A stretch of DNA of 58,547 nt from Lentisphaeria bacterium UBA7640 (GTDB lineage: Bacteria > Verrucomicrobiota > Lentisphaeria > Victivallales > Victivallaceae): assembly GCA_002483765.1 (NCBI GenBank), contig DLIO01000041.1, positions 1 through 58,547 on the forward strand, in the 5' to 3' direction. Below the pieces are notes generated by a model, which had not been told where the DNA came from, made no database searches, and was given only the letters and a program-made list of their open reading frames with translations. Both the position numbers and the translations under genes were made by a program. Positions 17,975-26,422 of the stretch are shown in pieces (the stretch's first letter is position 1; each line of letters opens with the position of its first letter).

Positions 17975-17994
17975 TAATTAGCGCGCGCTAATTA
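17975..17994. repeat. GC-rich palindrome, copy 3 (short form)
   Basis: TAATTAGCGCGCGCTAATTA, a perfect 20-bp palindrome lacking the AT-rich loop of the other copies. It lies 16 nt after the enolase-family stop. Its flanks (TCATAACTCGTC before, AATTACAAATC across the end) match copy 4 at 20397, so it is a member that lost its centre. Confidence 0.8.
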
Positions 17995-18087
17995 CAAATC
18001 ATCTTTACATCATGATTTTAATTCATGTGTTGTAAAAAATTTAGTTCTTTATCGCAAAAACTTGATAAATCTTATTTGAGTTGTATG

Positions 18088-18123
18088 ATATCATATACGA
18101 ATAAAAATAATCGGATATGATAT
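18088..18123 (+). promoter_or_regulatory. Candidate operator of the IclR-type regulator
   Basis: ATATCATATACGA (18088-18100) and TCGGATATGATAT (18111-18123) form a 13-bp inverted repeat with one mismatch and a 10-nt spacer. It ends one base before the GTG start of the regulator, so a bound dimer would block transcription or translation initiation. A further half-site (TATGATATCATA) overlaps the left arm. Autoregulation is inferred. Confidence 0.6.
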
Positions 18124-18124
18124 T

Positions 18125-18859
18125 GTGAGTAAAGTTCCAGCATTGCAACGGGGATTGGAAATCGTTCGCATCGTGGCAAAAGGTAATTATACCTTGCCGC
18201 AATTAGAAGCAGAATTGGAGATTCCAAAAGCTAGTTTTGGTCGCTTAATAAAATGTTTATCAGATAATGGCTTTATCGACATCGAGGAAGGAACCAAACT
18301 CCTTTCCGCTGGCGATGAATTGATTTTTATCGCGATGGAATCTTATGAGAATTCAGTAGTGTGGCGCGAGGGCAATCGGAGTGTTCGCGAATTAAGTGAA
18401 CGCTGGGGTGTGACTTTTGTCATTCACGAATACCGTGAGCCATTTCGGATATATTGGCGAGTCAAATCGGTTCCGACAAATGGCATTAATACCAAACCGG
18501 CCGGGTTTTACATGCAGGGTCTTAACTGCAACTCTCAAGGGCAATTGTTTTTATCACAATTGCCAGAATTAACAGTAAAAGATTTTTTTGCTTCCAAATT
18601 AATCAGACTCACTTCTGAACATACTCTTAAATCATACGATGAACTCAAGCCACGATTGGAGGAGATAAGAAGTAACGGCTACGCTTATCAGGAACGCGAG
18701 AACAATCCGTTTATGAAACAGATTTCTGTTCCTTTAAAACTGCAAGGCAGCAACGGAAAGTTCTGTCTGACCTGTTATTTGCCACTAGATTTCAAGGACG
18801 TTGAGCCATTGCGAGATAGTATGCTTTTTGAAGCCGCTCGCGTTGGTGGTACTGAATAA
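18125..18859 (+). CDS. IclR-family transcriptional regulator
   Basis: The 244-residue protein starts SKVPALQRGLEIVRIVAKGNYTLPQLEAEL, an IclR winged helix (about 1-60, recognition helix near PKASFGRLIKCL), followed by an IclR effector-binding domain that is weakly conserved. GTG start; the ribosome site is poor, overlapped by the candidate operator. The gene is 33 nt upstream of the sulfatase and after the enolase-family gene, so it probably controls this catabolic group in response to a sugar acid or aromatic-like ligand. Effector unknown. Confidence 0.82.
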   Translation: MSKVPALQRGLEIVRIVAKGNYTLPQLEAELEIPKASFGRLIKCLSDNGFIDIEEGTKLLSAGDELIFIAMESYENSVVWREGNRSVRELSERWGVTFVIHEYREPFRIYWRVKSVPTNGINTKPAGFYMQGLNCNSQGQLFLSQLPELTVKDFFASKLIRLTSEHTLKSYDELKPRLEEIRSNGYAYQERENNPFMKQISVPLKLQGSNGKFCLTCYLPLDFKDVEPLRDSMLFEAARVGGTE

Positions 18860-18892
18860 ACAATTCATAAGCAACAAGGAGTAATGACGATT

Positions 18893-20341
18893 ATGAAAAA
18901 GAAGAGTTACAATGTTTTACTGCTGATGACCGATCAACACCGTTTTGACGTGCTCGGTTGTATGGGAAATCCAACAGTAAAAACGCCGAATTTAGATAAA
19001 ATAGCTTCCGAAGGGACGGTTTTTAACTCCGCTTACAGCTCGTGTCCATCCTGTGTTCCGGCACGTGCTAAACTGCTGACCGGCATGAGCCAGTGGCATA
19101 CTGGGGTTTTAGGAATGGGCGCAGGGCAGAATCCCATGGGGATTAACTTTAAACACACTTTGCCGGGTGAATTGGCAAAGGCTGGCTATTACTGCAAAGG
19201 CGTCGGCAAAATGCACTTTCATCCGCAGCGCAGTTTAAACGGTTTTCACCATATTCAACTCGACGAATCGAGGAGGCGAGTGGATCCCGGATTTATCTCT
19301 GACTACGAACGCTGGTTCAATGATCACAAAGATGGCGATTACGGCATCAGCGATGGACGCGACTGGAATGGCTGGGAAGGAAAGCCCTACTCAAATCCGC
19401 CATTTTTACATCCTAACTGCTGGACGACCAACGAGTCAATAAATTTCATCAATGATCGGGATCGTTCAATGCCGTTTTTCTTGAAAACCTCGTTCGCACG
19501 GCCACATTCCCCTTACGACGCAATTCCCGAATATTTCGAAAAATATCGCAACCAAGAATTACCTAAAGCGTCAGTTGGTGATTGGGCGAAAATTCATGAC
19601 GATCCGGAAACCGCCAAATTGCCCAGCGCCTGGCATGGTGTCAAAAGTGACGAAGAGATACATCTGGCGCGTACTGGATATTACGGTAATGTCGAACATA
19701 TCGACCACGAAATTGGGCGTTTGCTGGATTTCATGGAAGAGCAGGGCGTGCTTGACGATACGCTTATTATCTTTACCTCGGATCATGGCGACATGCTTGG
19801 CGACCACAATATGTGGCGTAAAACTTATGCTTATGAGGGTTCTGCCCATATTCCAATGCTAGTGCGGCTGCCCAAGGATTTACAAAAAGATATCGCTGGT
19901 GCCAGCGATAAACCAGTCATGCTCTGTGATGTGATGCCGACAATTCTAGATGTTTTAGGCGTCAATATTCCAGATACGGTTGACGGGTTAAGTATGTTGA
20001 GGCCAGCAAAAGGGCAAGATTGTGAGTGGCGTGATTATGTTCATGGCGAACACTGCACCTGTTATTCCACTGAAGAGGAGATGCAGTATCTTACCGATGG
20101 GAAAATAAAATATATTTGGTTTCCGCGCACCGGCAGAGAACAGCTTTTCGATTTAACTAAAGACCCGACGGAATTGCATGACCTCAGCCAAGTTCCAGAG
20201 TATAACGAAACGCTCGCCGGACTTAAATTAAGGATGGTTAAGGAGTTGGCACCGCGCAATTGTGGGTTAACCGATGGCGATAAACTGGTTCGTCAAACTG
20301 AGCCCATCATCTCCCCACATTACGCCGAACGCGTGGGTTGA
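18893..20341 (+). CDS. Sulfatase, formylglycine type
   Basis: Hydrolyses sulfate esters. The 482-residue enzyme has the maturation site CVPAR (Cys54, to be converted to formylglycine) followed by AKLLTG, the metal motif MTDQHRFD near the N-terminus, and DHGDMLGDHN near the middle. Fits the arylsulfatase/choline-sulfatase-like S1 family. An ATG nine bases upstream is also possible, but AAGGAG is then only two bases away. No export signal is evident, so it may act in the cytoplasm on imported sulfated compounds. In an anaerobe maturation needs a radical-SAM anSME encoded elsewhere. Probably co-transcribed with the IclR gene. Confidence 0.9.
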   Translation: MKKKSYNVLLLMTDQHRFDVLGCMGNPTVKTPNLDKIASEGTVFNSAYSSCPSCVPARAKLLTGMSQWHTGVLGMGAGQNPMGINFKHTLPGELAKAGYYCKGVGKMHFHPQRSLNGFHHIQLDESRRRVDPGFISDYERWFNDHKDGDYGISDGRDWNGWEGKPYSNPPFLHPNCWTTNESINFINDRDRSMPFFLKTSFARPHSPYDAIPEYFEKYRNQELPKASVGDWAKIHDDPETAKLPSAWHGVKSDEEIHLARTGYYGNVEHIDHEIGRLLDFMEEQGVLDDTLIIFTSDHGDMLGDHNMWRKTYAYEGSAHIPMLVRLPKDLQKDIAGASDKPVMLCDVMPTILDVLGVNIPDTVDGLSMLRPAKGQDCEWRDYVHGEHCTCYSTEEEMQYLTDGKIKYIWFPRTGREQLFDLTKDPTELHDLSQVPEYNETLAGLKLRMVKELAPRNCGLTDGDKLVRQTEPIISPHYAERVG

Positions 20342-20396
20342 TGGCGAGAAGTGAAAAGTAGTTTTACGAGTCGCCTACAGTCATAACTCGTCACTC

Positions 20397-20429
20397 TAAT
20401 TCTCGCGCGCATAATGCGCGCGAGAATTA
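20397..20429. repeat. GC-rich palindrome, copy 4
   Basis: TAATTCTCGCGCGC and its exact complement around ATAAT, 55 nt beyond the sulfatase stop. Arms are perfectly symmetric, with the CG-TC change on one side matched by GA on the other. Flanks match copy 3. Confidence 0.9.
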
Positions 20430-20499
20430 CAAATCTTTTTTAAGTCAGGTTTGTTAGCTTTTTTTCTCTGCTGATATAATTTAAATTTTGTAATGTCGT

Positions 20500-20538
20500 T
20501 TGACAAAGGGTGGAAATGACAATATTCTAAATTAGAAT
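20500..20538 (+). promoter_or_regulatory. Promoter with a 7-1-7 operator before the redoxin gene
   Basis: TTGACA (20500-20505), 17-nt spacer, TATTCT (20523-20528) is a strong sigma-70-type promoter. A perfect 7-1-7 palindrome, ATTCTAA-A-TTAGAAT (20524-20538), overlaps the -10 box and the start site. 7-1-7 symmetry is the layout of Fur/PerR-family sites, and the genes that follow are thiol redoxin and peroxidase, so peroxide or metal control is plausible but inferred. Confidence 0.6.
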
Positions 20539-20600
20539 CTCTACTATTTATTTTGGGCAAGATTCTCTCAACGTAAATTGTAATAAACGAGGAGGACAGT

Positions 20601-21191
20601 ATGAATGAAAAGGATTTTACTTTGAAAATCGGGGAAATAGCTCCGGATTTCAAACTTCCGGCTACAGATGGAAAAACCTATAGCCTTAAAGACTTTGGCG
20701 ATGCCAAGGTGTTGGTCGTATGTTTTTCCTGCAATCATTGTCCCTATGTGATTGGCTCGGATGAAGTTACCAAACAGACGGCAGAGAAATTCGTTAAAGA
20801 TGGAGTTCGTTTTGTCGTTATAAACTCGAACAGCGCCAATACCTACGAAGAGGATAGTTTTGAACATATGGTGACAAAAATGGCTGAGACCAAATATCCA
20901 TGGGTTTATCTGCATGATAAAAGTCAGGAAGTCGCCAAAGCTTATGGAGCACTGCGTACGCCACACTTTTTCGTCTTCGATAAAGCTAGAAAACTGATCT
21001 ATACTGGACGTGCAGTTGATAATCCACGAGATACCTCCAAGATGACCGTTAATGATCTAGAGCGGGCTTTACAAGAATATTTGGCAGGAAAACCGCTAAG
21101 CGTGCCAACTACCAATCCTATTGGCTGCAATGTCAAATGGGACGGCAAAGACGCTCACTGGATGCCACCAGAAGCCTGTGACTTGGTCTAA
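20601..21191 (+). CDS. Thioredoxin-like redoxin (AhpC/TSA fold)
   Basis: The 196-residue protein belongs to a conserved redoxin family: AhpC/TSA fold with CNHCPYV near residue 50 (a CxxC motif where thioredoxins have CGPC), TPHFFVFD, and a characteristic C-terminus ending IGCNVKWDGKDAHWMPPEACDLV-like in other bacteria, also seen here. Probably a thiol-disulfide oxidoreductase or peroxiredoxin-like reductase of the cytoplasm. GAGGAGG lies before the ATG. It is followed by tpx, suggesting a thiol-based oxidative-stress unit. Confidence 0.88.
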   Translation: MNEKDFTLKIGEIAPDFKLPATDGKTYSLKDFGDAKVLVVCFSCNHCPYVIGSDEVTKQTAEKFVKDGVRFVVINSNSANTYEEDSFEHMVTKMAETKYPWVYLHDKSQEVAKAYGALRTPHFFVFDKARKLIYTGRAVDNPRDTSKMTVNDLERALQEYLAGKPLSVPTTNPIGCNVKWDGKDAHWMPPEACDLV

Positions 21192-21332
21192 GAACGACAT
21201 CTGATCGTGAACCGTATCATTTTTTGTAGACATTTCGTAGTCGAATAAAGATTTCTGAAGTCATAAAACCAGTTTCTTTGCGACTCTGTAAATAAAAAAC
21301 CATACCAAAAATCAAAACAAGGAGAATTCATC

Positions 21333-21836
21333 ATGAGTACTGTAAATTTTAAAAATGCCCCGATCAAGATCAAAGGATGTTTACCACAAGTAGGAGATTG
21401 TGCTCAGGATTTTGTTTTAACAAAAACTGACCTTTCGGATGTGACTCTGAAGAATTTTGCGGGTTCTATACTGGTTTTAAATATATTCCCCAGTATTGAT
21501 ACCCCAGTTTGTGCTGCGTCTGTCCGCAGATTCAACACCGAAGCTGCTAAACTGAAAAATTGTAAAGTCCTTTGTATCTCCGCTGATCTTCCGTTTGCCC
21601 ATAGCCGGTTTTGCGAAACGGAAGGGATAAAAAATGTAATCTCTCTATCTGAAATGAGAAATCGTGATTTCGGCGATAAATACGGGATCAGAATTCTTGA
21701 TGGGCCTCTGGCTGGGCTCCTCGCTAGGGCGGTAGTGGTTGTTGATGGCAAGGGAAAAATTGCTTACACGCAATTGGTTCCCGAAATCACTCAAGAACCG
21801 GATTACGCCGAGGTATTGAATTTTTTAAAATCATAA
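21333..21836 (+). CDS. tpx: Thiol peroxidase
   Basis: Peroxiredoxin that reduces hydroperoxides using thioredoxin. The 167-residue protein has the Tpx signature SIDTPVCA with peroxidatic Cys60 and resolving Cys94 in HSRFC, the spacing of atypical 2-Cys Tpx. AAGGAG precedes the ATG. It is separated from the redoxin gene by 141 nt and is 16 nt upstream of korA; placement before an oxygen-sensitive oxidoreductase is consistent with protection. Confidence 0.94.
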   Translation: MSTVNFKNAPIKIKGCLPQVGDCAQDFVLTKTDLSDVTLKNFAGSILVLNIFPSIDTPVCAASVRRFNTEAAKLKNCKVLCISADLPFAHSRFCETEGIKNVISLSEMRNRDFGDKYGIRILDGPLAGLLARAVVVVDGKGKIAYTQLVPEITQEPDYAEVLNFLKS

Positions 21837-21852
21837 AATCAATGGGTATATT

Positions 21853-23532
21853 ATGGATTTGAATATCAGAATTGCTGGTGAAGCGGGGCAAGGGCTGGTG
21901 TCGCTAGGAGATATTCTAACTGGTGCTTTTTCTAGCGCGGGATTACATATATTTACTAGTAAAAGCTATATGTCGCGAGTTCGTGGAGGATTGAACTGGT
22001 ACGATGTGAGGATTGCTGATTCGGAACTTTTTGCGTTGAAACAACAAGCCGATTTAATCATCGCGCTCTCTCCCGAGGCAAAAGAGATTCTGGAGGAAAC
22101 ACTTTCTCCAAAAGGGATCATGCTTTACAGTGGCGACAGTGATGACGCTAATAAACAGACCATAAACCTCGATTTTGTCAAAATAGCGCAAGAGGTGGCG
22201 GGTTCAAAAGTCATGGCGAACGCCGTTGCTGCTGGAGCGATTTTTGCTATCTTGGGTTATGAAACGGATACGCTTTTTGCTTATCTTAAAAAAGAGTTTC
22301 AAAGTAAAGGCGAAGAGATCGTAAAAAAGAACCTGCAATGTGCCAAAAAAGGATATGAAAAAACTAAAGCCAAAGCGTTAAAGCTGAAAGCCCCGACTGG
22401 CACAAACGGACCAGCCGAATACATGTCAGGAGCAGCGGCGATGTCGTTGTCAGCCGCTGTTTCTGGAGTGAAGTTGGTCAGTGCTTACCCGATGACGCCA
22501 GGAACCGCCACTTTTACCGGGTTGGCGAACCTAGCGGATAAATATGGAATTATAATCGAGCAGGCGGAAGATGAAATCTCCGCGATAAACATGATTTGTG
22601 GTGCGGTTTACGCTGGAGTTCCGGCGTTGACGACGACCAGTGGCGGTGGCTTTGCTTTGATGTGTGAAGGCGTATCGCTCGCCGGAATGATGGAGTTGCC
22701 GATAGTGATTGTGATCGCTCAGCGTCCAGGTCCGGCAACCGGATTGCCCACGAGAACAGCGCAAGAGGATTTGAAGTTCGCCATTAATGCTGGGCATGGA
22801 GAATTCCCACGTGCAATATATGCGCCGGGAACGATTCAGCAGTGTTATGATCTAACCCGAAAAGCGCTTGAGACGGCACATAAATATCAGAGTCCGGTGA
22901 TTATTTTGACTGATCAATATCTTCAAGATATACAAAAAAATATCGGTAAACTCAGTGATGAATATAATCCGATCGACCGCCATATTGTAAAAGATGTCGG
23001 CATTGATTACAAACGTTACGCGCTTGATTCCGAAAATAACGGTATTTCGCCAAGGGCGTTGCCGGGTGGAAAAGGATTGGTTATTTGTGACAGTGATGAA
23101 CATGACGAAGAAGGACATTTGACCGAAGATTTTGAAATCAGAATCGCTATGCACGAAAAAAGGATGGCGAAAATAGATCTACTGAAAAATGATTTGGTAT
23201 GTCCAGACTTTCATGGTTCGGAAGATGCTGAATTGATTTTGGTTTGCTGGGGTTCTACGTTTGGAGCTTGTCAGGAAGCCGCGTATCAGTTGAACACTAA
23301 AGGTAGAAAGACTGCACTACTTCATTACAGTCAAGTATGGCCGCTCGATGCTTCCGCCGTGAATAAATTACTAGAAAAGAATAAACGGATTGTCGTGGTG
23401 GAGGGAAATTATACTGGACAATTCTTGTCGCTTTTGAAAGAGCAGGGATTAAACGGCGGATGTGAATTGATGAACCGTTATGACGGCTTACCCTTTACCG
23501 CAGAGTTTATTATGGAGGAGTTACAATCATGA
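21853..23532 (+). CDS. korA: 2-oxoacid:acceptor oxidoreductase, fused gamma-alpha subunit
   Basis: Part of a coenzyme-A-dependent 2-oxoacid (probably 2-oxoglutarate) ferredoxin-type oxidoreductase. The 559-residue chain has an N-terminal gamma domain (about 1-180, GEAGQGLVSLGDIL) fused to the alpha domain (about 190-559, YPMTPGTATFTG and EQAEDEISAINM). The fused gamma-alpha chain plus a small beta chain is the KorAB two-subunit architecture. No ferredoxin subunit is encoded next to it. The alpha stop overlaps the beta start by 4 nt. Substrate assignment between 2-oxoglutarate and other 2-oxoacids is not certain. Confidence 0.9.
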   Translation: MDLNIRIAGEAGQGLVSLGDILTGAFSSAGLHIFTSKSYMSRVRGGLNWYDVRIADSELFALKQQADLIIALSPEAKEILEETLSPKGIMLYSGDSDDANKQTINLDFVKIAQEVAGSKVMANAVAAGAIFAILGYETDTLFAYLKKEFQSKGEEIVKKNLQCAKKGYEKTKAKALKLKAPTGTNGPAEYMSGAAAMSLSAAVSGVKLVSAYPMTPGTATFTGLANLADKYGIIIEQAEDEISAINMICGAVYAGVPALTTTSGGGFALMCEGVSLAGMMELPIVIVIAQRPGPATGLPTRTAQEDLKFAINAGHGEFPRAIYAPGTIQQCYDLTRKALETAHKYQSPVIILTDQYLQDIQKNIGKLSDEYNPIDRHIVKDVGIDYKRYALDSENNGISPRALPGGKGLVICDSDEHDEEGHLTEDFEIRIAMHEKRMAKIDLLKNDLVCPDFHGSEDAELILVCWGSTFGACQEAAYQLNTKGRKTALLHYSQVWPLDASAVNKLLEKNKRIVVVEGNYTGQFLSLLKEQGLNGGCELMNRYDGLPFTAEFIMEELQS

Positions 23533-24332
23533 AACTAGCCAAAGCAGATAAACATCCGGCATGGTGTCCAGGGTGTGGAAATTATCCAATTCTTGAAACT
23601 TTGAAAGAAGTTTTGGACGAAAAACGCCCTGAAAGAGATAACTTGGTGTTGGTGTCAGGAATCGGGCAGGCGGCAAAACTCCCTCATTATGTCAAAGCCA
23701 ACGTTTTTAACGGTTTGCATGGGCGGGCGTTGCCAGCGGCGACTGGTATTAAGTTAGCCAATCATGAATTGGAAGTTTTGATAACTTCCGGTGACGGCGA
23801 CATGTACGGCGAGGGTGGCAATCATTTTATTCATGCCATGCGTCGTAATATTGGTGTGAAAGTGCTGGTTCACAACAATCAAGTTTACGGTTTGACCAAA
23901 GGTCAGGCTTCACCAACTTCCGATTGGGATTTCGTCACCGGCATTCAAATTCATGGCGTCAAAACCTTGCCCTTTAATCCGTTAGCGCTCGCGATCATCG
24001 AGGATTGTTCATTTGTCGCACGCTCTTTTGCTGGTGATAAAGAACATCTTAAGCAAATGATGGCGGCGGTTTTGGATCATAAAGATGGTTTTGCGTTGCT
24101 CGATATATTCCAGCCTTGCGTTACTTTTAACCATGTCAATACCTACAAATGGTATCGAGACCGGGTAAAACCGCTCCCTAAAAATTATGATCCGTTTGAT
24201 CGCGAAGCGGCGCTAAAGGTCGCGCTATCTGGAGGCGAAGAACTTCCTATTGGAATAATCTATCGCAGTAAACGGAAAAGCTACGAATCCCACGCCAAAG
24301 TCTTAAACAAAGGCCCACTGGTAAATCAATAA
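23529..24332 (+). CDS. korB: 2-oxoacid:acceptor oxidoreductase, beta subunit
   Basis: Thiamine-diphosphate-binding subunit of 267 residues. WCPGCGNY at the N-terminus provides iron-sulfur cysteines, and TSGDGDMYGEGGNH with VHNNQVYGLTKGQ is the ThDP/Mg motif. Its ATGA overlap with korA shows tight coupling. It lacks a C-terminal ferredoxin domain. The transcript ends at the palindrome 19 nt downstream, which faces the convergent ispE gene. Confidence 0.92.
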   Translation: MKLAKADKHPAWCPGCGNYPILETLKEVLDEKRPERDNLVLVSGIGQAAKLPHYVKANVFNGLHGRALPAATGIKLANHELEVLITSGDGDMYGEGGNHFIHAMRRNIGVKVLVHNNQVYGLTKGQASPTSDWDFVTGIQIHGVKTLPFNPLALAIIEDCSFVARSFAGDKEHLKQMMAAVLDHKDGFALLDIFQPCVTFNHVNTYKWYRDRVKPLPKNYDPFDREAALKVALSGGEELPIGIIYRSKRKSYESHAKVLNKGPLVNQ

Positions 24333-24351
24333 TCTTCATAACTCGATTCTA

Positions 24352-24384
24352 TAATTTGCGCGCGCATTATGCGCGCGTGAATTA
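24352..24384 (+). repeat. GC-rich palindrome, copy 5
   Basis: TAATTTGCGCGCGC and GCGCGCGTGAATTA around ATTAT. The two adjacent departures from symmetry are T-G and G-T, both allowed wobbles in plus-strand RNA and both mismatches in minus-strand RNA. It lies between convergent korB (19 nt) and ispE (38 nt). Confidence 0.9.
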
Positions 24385-24422
24385 AGAACAGCAGTTACGA
24401 AGCGTGGATTGGCTTAAAAAAC

Positions 24423-25271
24423 TCAACTGCAGATTATGAAACGGCAGGCAGGGAGTCTTGGTTTGATTGCGGATTTTATTTCATGGAGATGTGTGGAGCT
24501 GTTACCGAGCGCGAAAATGGTTGGGCCGCTGCCGCTCATGGCGGCGGCGATTGCGCCGTTATTCAATAAAGTTTGTTTGATAATCCGTAACAGCGGAAAT
24601 TTGTTTAGCACTGGTTTTTCGAGATCATTTTCCATTGCAGTGACGATTTCATTGAGGTTGCCGTTTTTCAGGGCTTGGAGCATATTTTTATGACTAGCTC
24701 CGATAGCGTTGGACGCTAAATTGCGGTATGCCCATGCTGCGCTGACGGGGAAATTGGGATTCACGAGCAAAACGTGTAACTTCGGGAATTTGAAATCTGG
24801 ATAAATTAATTTCTCGCCGATGCCGGATGCGAATGCTGGACGCGGGTCAAGAAAATATGGCACGTCGGCGCCAATACTGAGCGCGAGCTTTGCCATTTCT
24901 GTGGAGTTCAGTGCTTGGTAATGCCGGTTTAGGAGTCGTAACACTGCGGCGGCATCGCTACTACCGCCGCCCAATCCAGCCGCGACTGGAATATTTTTAT
25001 TCAGATGAAAAAACCATTCGGGCGTTATTCCGGTGGCAGTCGCGTATTTTTTTGCGGCCACCAAGCAGAGATTGTCGGGTGTCGCTAAACGTTGGTCACT
25101 ACAGGAAATTTGAAGACAATGCGGACGAACCTCTAGCTTTACGTGATCGACCAATTCCGGCAGTGGCCAAAAACTGGTGTCTAATTCGTGATAACCGTCA
25201 GCTCGTCGTGAGATGATTTTTAGATGGAGATTTATCTTAGCCGGGGCATCTTCATGTAAATTCGAAACCAT
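24423..25271 (-). CDS. ispE: 4-diphosphocytidyl-2-C-methyl-D-erythritol kinase
   Basis: ATP-dependent kinase of the MEP isoprenoid pathway. GHMP-family protein of 282 residues with PAKINLHLKI (catalytic Lys near residue 12), the ATP loop PVAAGLGGGSSDAA, GADVPYFL (catalytic Asp) and SGSGPTIFAL at the C-terminus. It overlaps the upstream oxidoreductase gene by 20 nt, so the two are one transcription unit. The start at the ATG gives the usual family N-terminus. Confidence 0.95.
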   Translation of the reverse strand: MVSNLHEDAPAKINLHLKIISRRADGYHELDTSFWPLPELVDHVKLEVRPHCLQISCSDQRLATPDNLCLVAAKKYATATGITPEWFFHLNKNIPVAAGLGGGSSDAAAVLRLLNRHYQALNSTEMAKLALSIGADVPYFLDPRPAFASGIGEKLIYPDFKFPKLHVLLVNPNFPVSAAWAYRNLASNAIGASHKNMLQALKNGNLNEIVTAMENDLEKPVLNKFPLLRIIKQTLLNNGAIAAAMSGSGPTIFALGNSSTHLHEIKSAIKPRLPACRFIICS

Positions 25272-26247
25272 AATGATTGTTATATTCCCGTATGTTTTCT
25301 ATAATATCGAGAGCTAGTTTTAAGGCACGCAATCCCTGTTCACCAGGAACCTTGGGCTGAGATAATACACCGGTTTCAATGGTTTCGCGTACTGCGCGCA
25401 GAAAATCTTCGATTTCGTCGGCGAGCGCATTTTTTTCGTTCAAACCAACCTCTTTTTTCGCCAAACCCAGACGATTTTTCTTAATTACCATACCGGAATG
25501 TGTGCCGTAATCCATAGAGATATAAGCGTCATCCTGAAAAACCCGGAAACGACGCATCTGTTCATTACTGACCCGGCTCGCGGTAATATTAGCGGCTCCA
25601 CCATTGCTAAACTTGATACGGACGCTAACAATGTCTTCGGTTTTGCTCAGAATGGGGATGCCGATGGCGTCGATACGTTCGATGTCGCCGTCCATCATGG
25701 TCAAAATCAGATCAAGATCGTGAATCATCATATCAAGCACCACGCTGACTTCAGTGCCGCGCGGATGAGTTCCTGGACGAGCGGGCGGATAAGAACAAAG
25801 TCGGTGGGCTTCCACAAAACGAGTTTTAGAACGTTGTTTTTCAAGAAAATCCATAGCTGGGTTAAAGCGTTCAACGTGTCCGACCGCGAGTACCAGTCCA
25901 CGTTCTTTAGCTTCTTTGACCACTTCTTCTGCTTCCACAACGGTAGAACAGAGTGGCTTTTCCATTAAAACATGTTTATTCATTTTCAGAATAGGTAGAC
26001 CGATTTCATGATGCATAGTAGCTGGAACTGCAATGCTGAGTGCTTCGCAATCGGCAGCGAGTTCTTCAGGTGATGAATAGATCTTAAAGCCAAATTCATC
26101 AGCGACTCGGCGAGCGGTTTCCTCATGAACATCATAAATACCTACGACTTCGGCGTTTTCGCTAGCTTGGTACAATCTGGCATGATGGCGTCCCAGCACG
26201 CCAACGCCGACCACTCCGACTTTTATTCTACGTTTTTCAGAAGACAT
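25252..26247 (-). CDS. Gfo/Idh/MocA-family oxidoreductase
   Basis: NAD(P)-dependent sugar or amino-sugar dehydrogenase family of 331 residues: Rossmann motif VGVVGVGVLGRHHA, MEKPLC with Glu96-Lys97-Pro98, and MIHDLDL in the C-terminal domain. GGAG six bases before the ATG fixes the start. Its overlap with ispE suggests a household role, perhaps in nucleotide-sugar or lipid A sugar modification, since lpxA lies just across the divergent promoter; no partner aminotransferase is present, so the substrate stays open. Confidence 0.85.
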   Translation of the reverse strand: MSSEKRRIKVGVVGVGVLGRHHARLYQASENAEVVGIYDVHEETARRVADEFGFKIYSSPEELAADCEALSIAVPATMHHEIGLPILKMNKHVLMEKPLCSTVVEAEEVVKEAKERGLVLAVGHVERFNPAMDFLEKQRSKTRFVEAHRLCSYPPARPGTHPRGTEVSVVLDMMIHDLDLILTMMDGDIERIDAIGIPILSKTEDIVSVRIKFSNGGAANITASRVSNEQMRRFRVFQDDAYISMDYGTHSGMVIKKNRLGLAKKEVGLNEKNALADEIEDFLRAVRETIETGVLSQPKVPGEQGLRALKLALDIIENIREYNNHYGFEFT

Positions 26248-26343
26248 ATCAACTCCAGTTTTATATTGTATAAAAATAAAATTTACTATACAGCCTTTGT
26301 GGAAAAAGTCATCACGTTGCGAAGCAAATAAATAAAAAGATAT

Positions 26344-26372
26344 TTGGCATTAATGATATTTTGATGTATCTT
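26344..26372 (+). promoter_or_regulatory. Promoter of pyrH-lpxA
   Basis: TTGGCA (26344-26349), 17-nt spacer, TATCTT (26367-26372), about 50 nt before the pyrH start codon, in the divergent region with the Gfo/Idh/MocA gene. Confidence 0.5.
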
Positions 26373-26422
26373 ATTCAGTTACTGAAACACTCAATATTCT
26401 CACAAGTTAAAGGCTCAGCAAA

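Noticed and set aside
24423..24890. Plus-strand frames inside ispE
   Set aside because: ispE GHMP motifs are clear on the minus strand; the plus frames have no ribosome site or domain.
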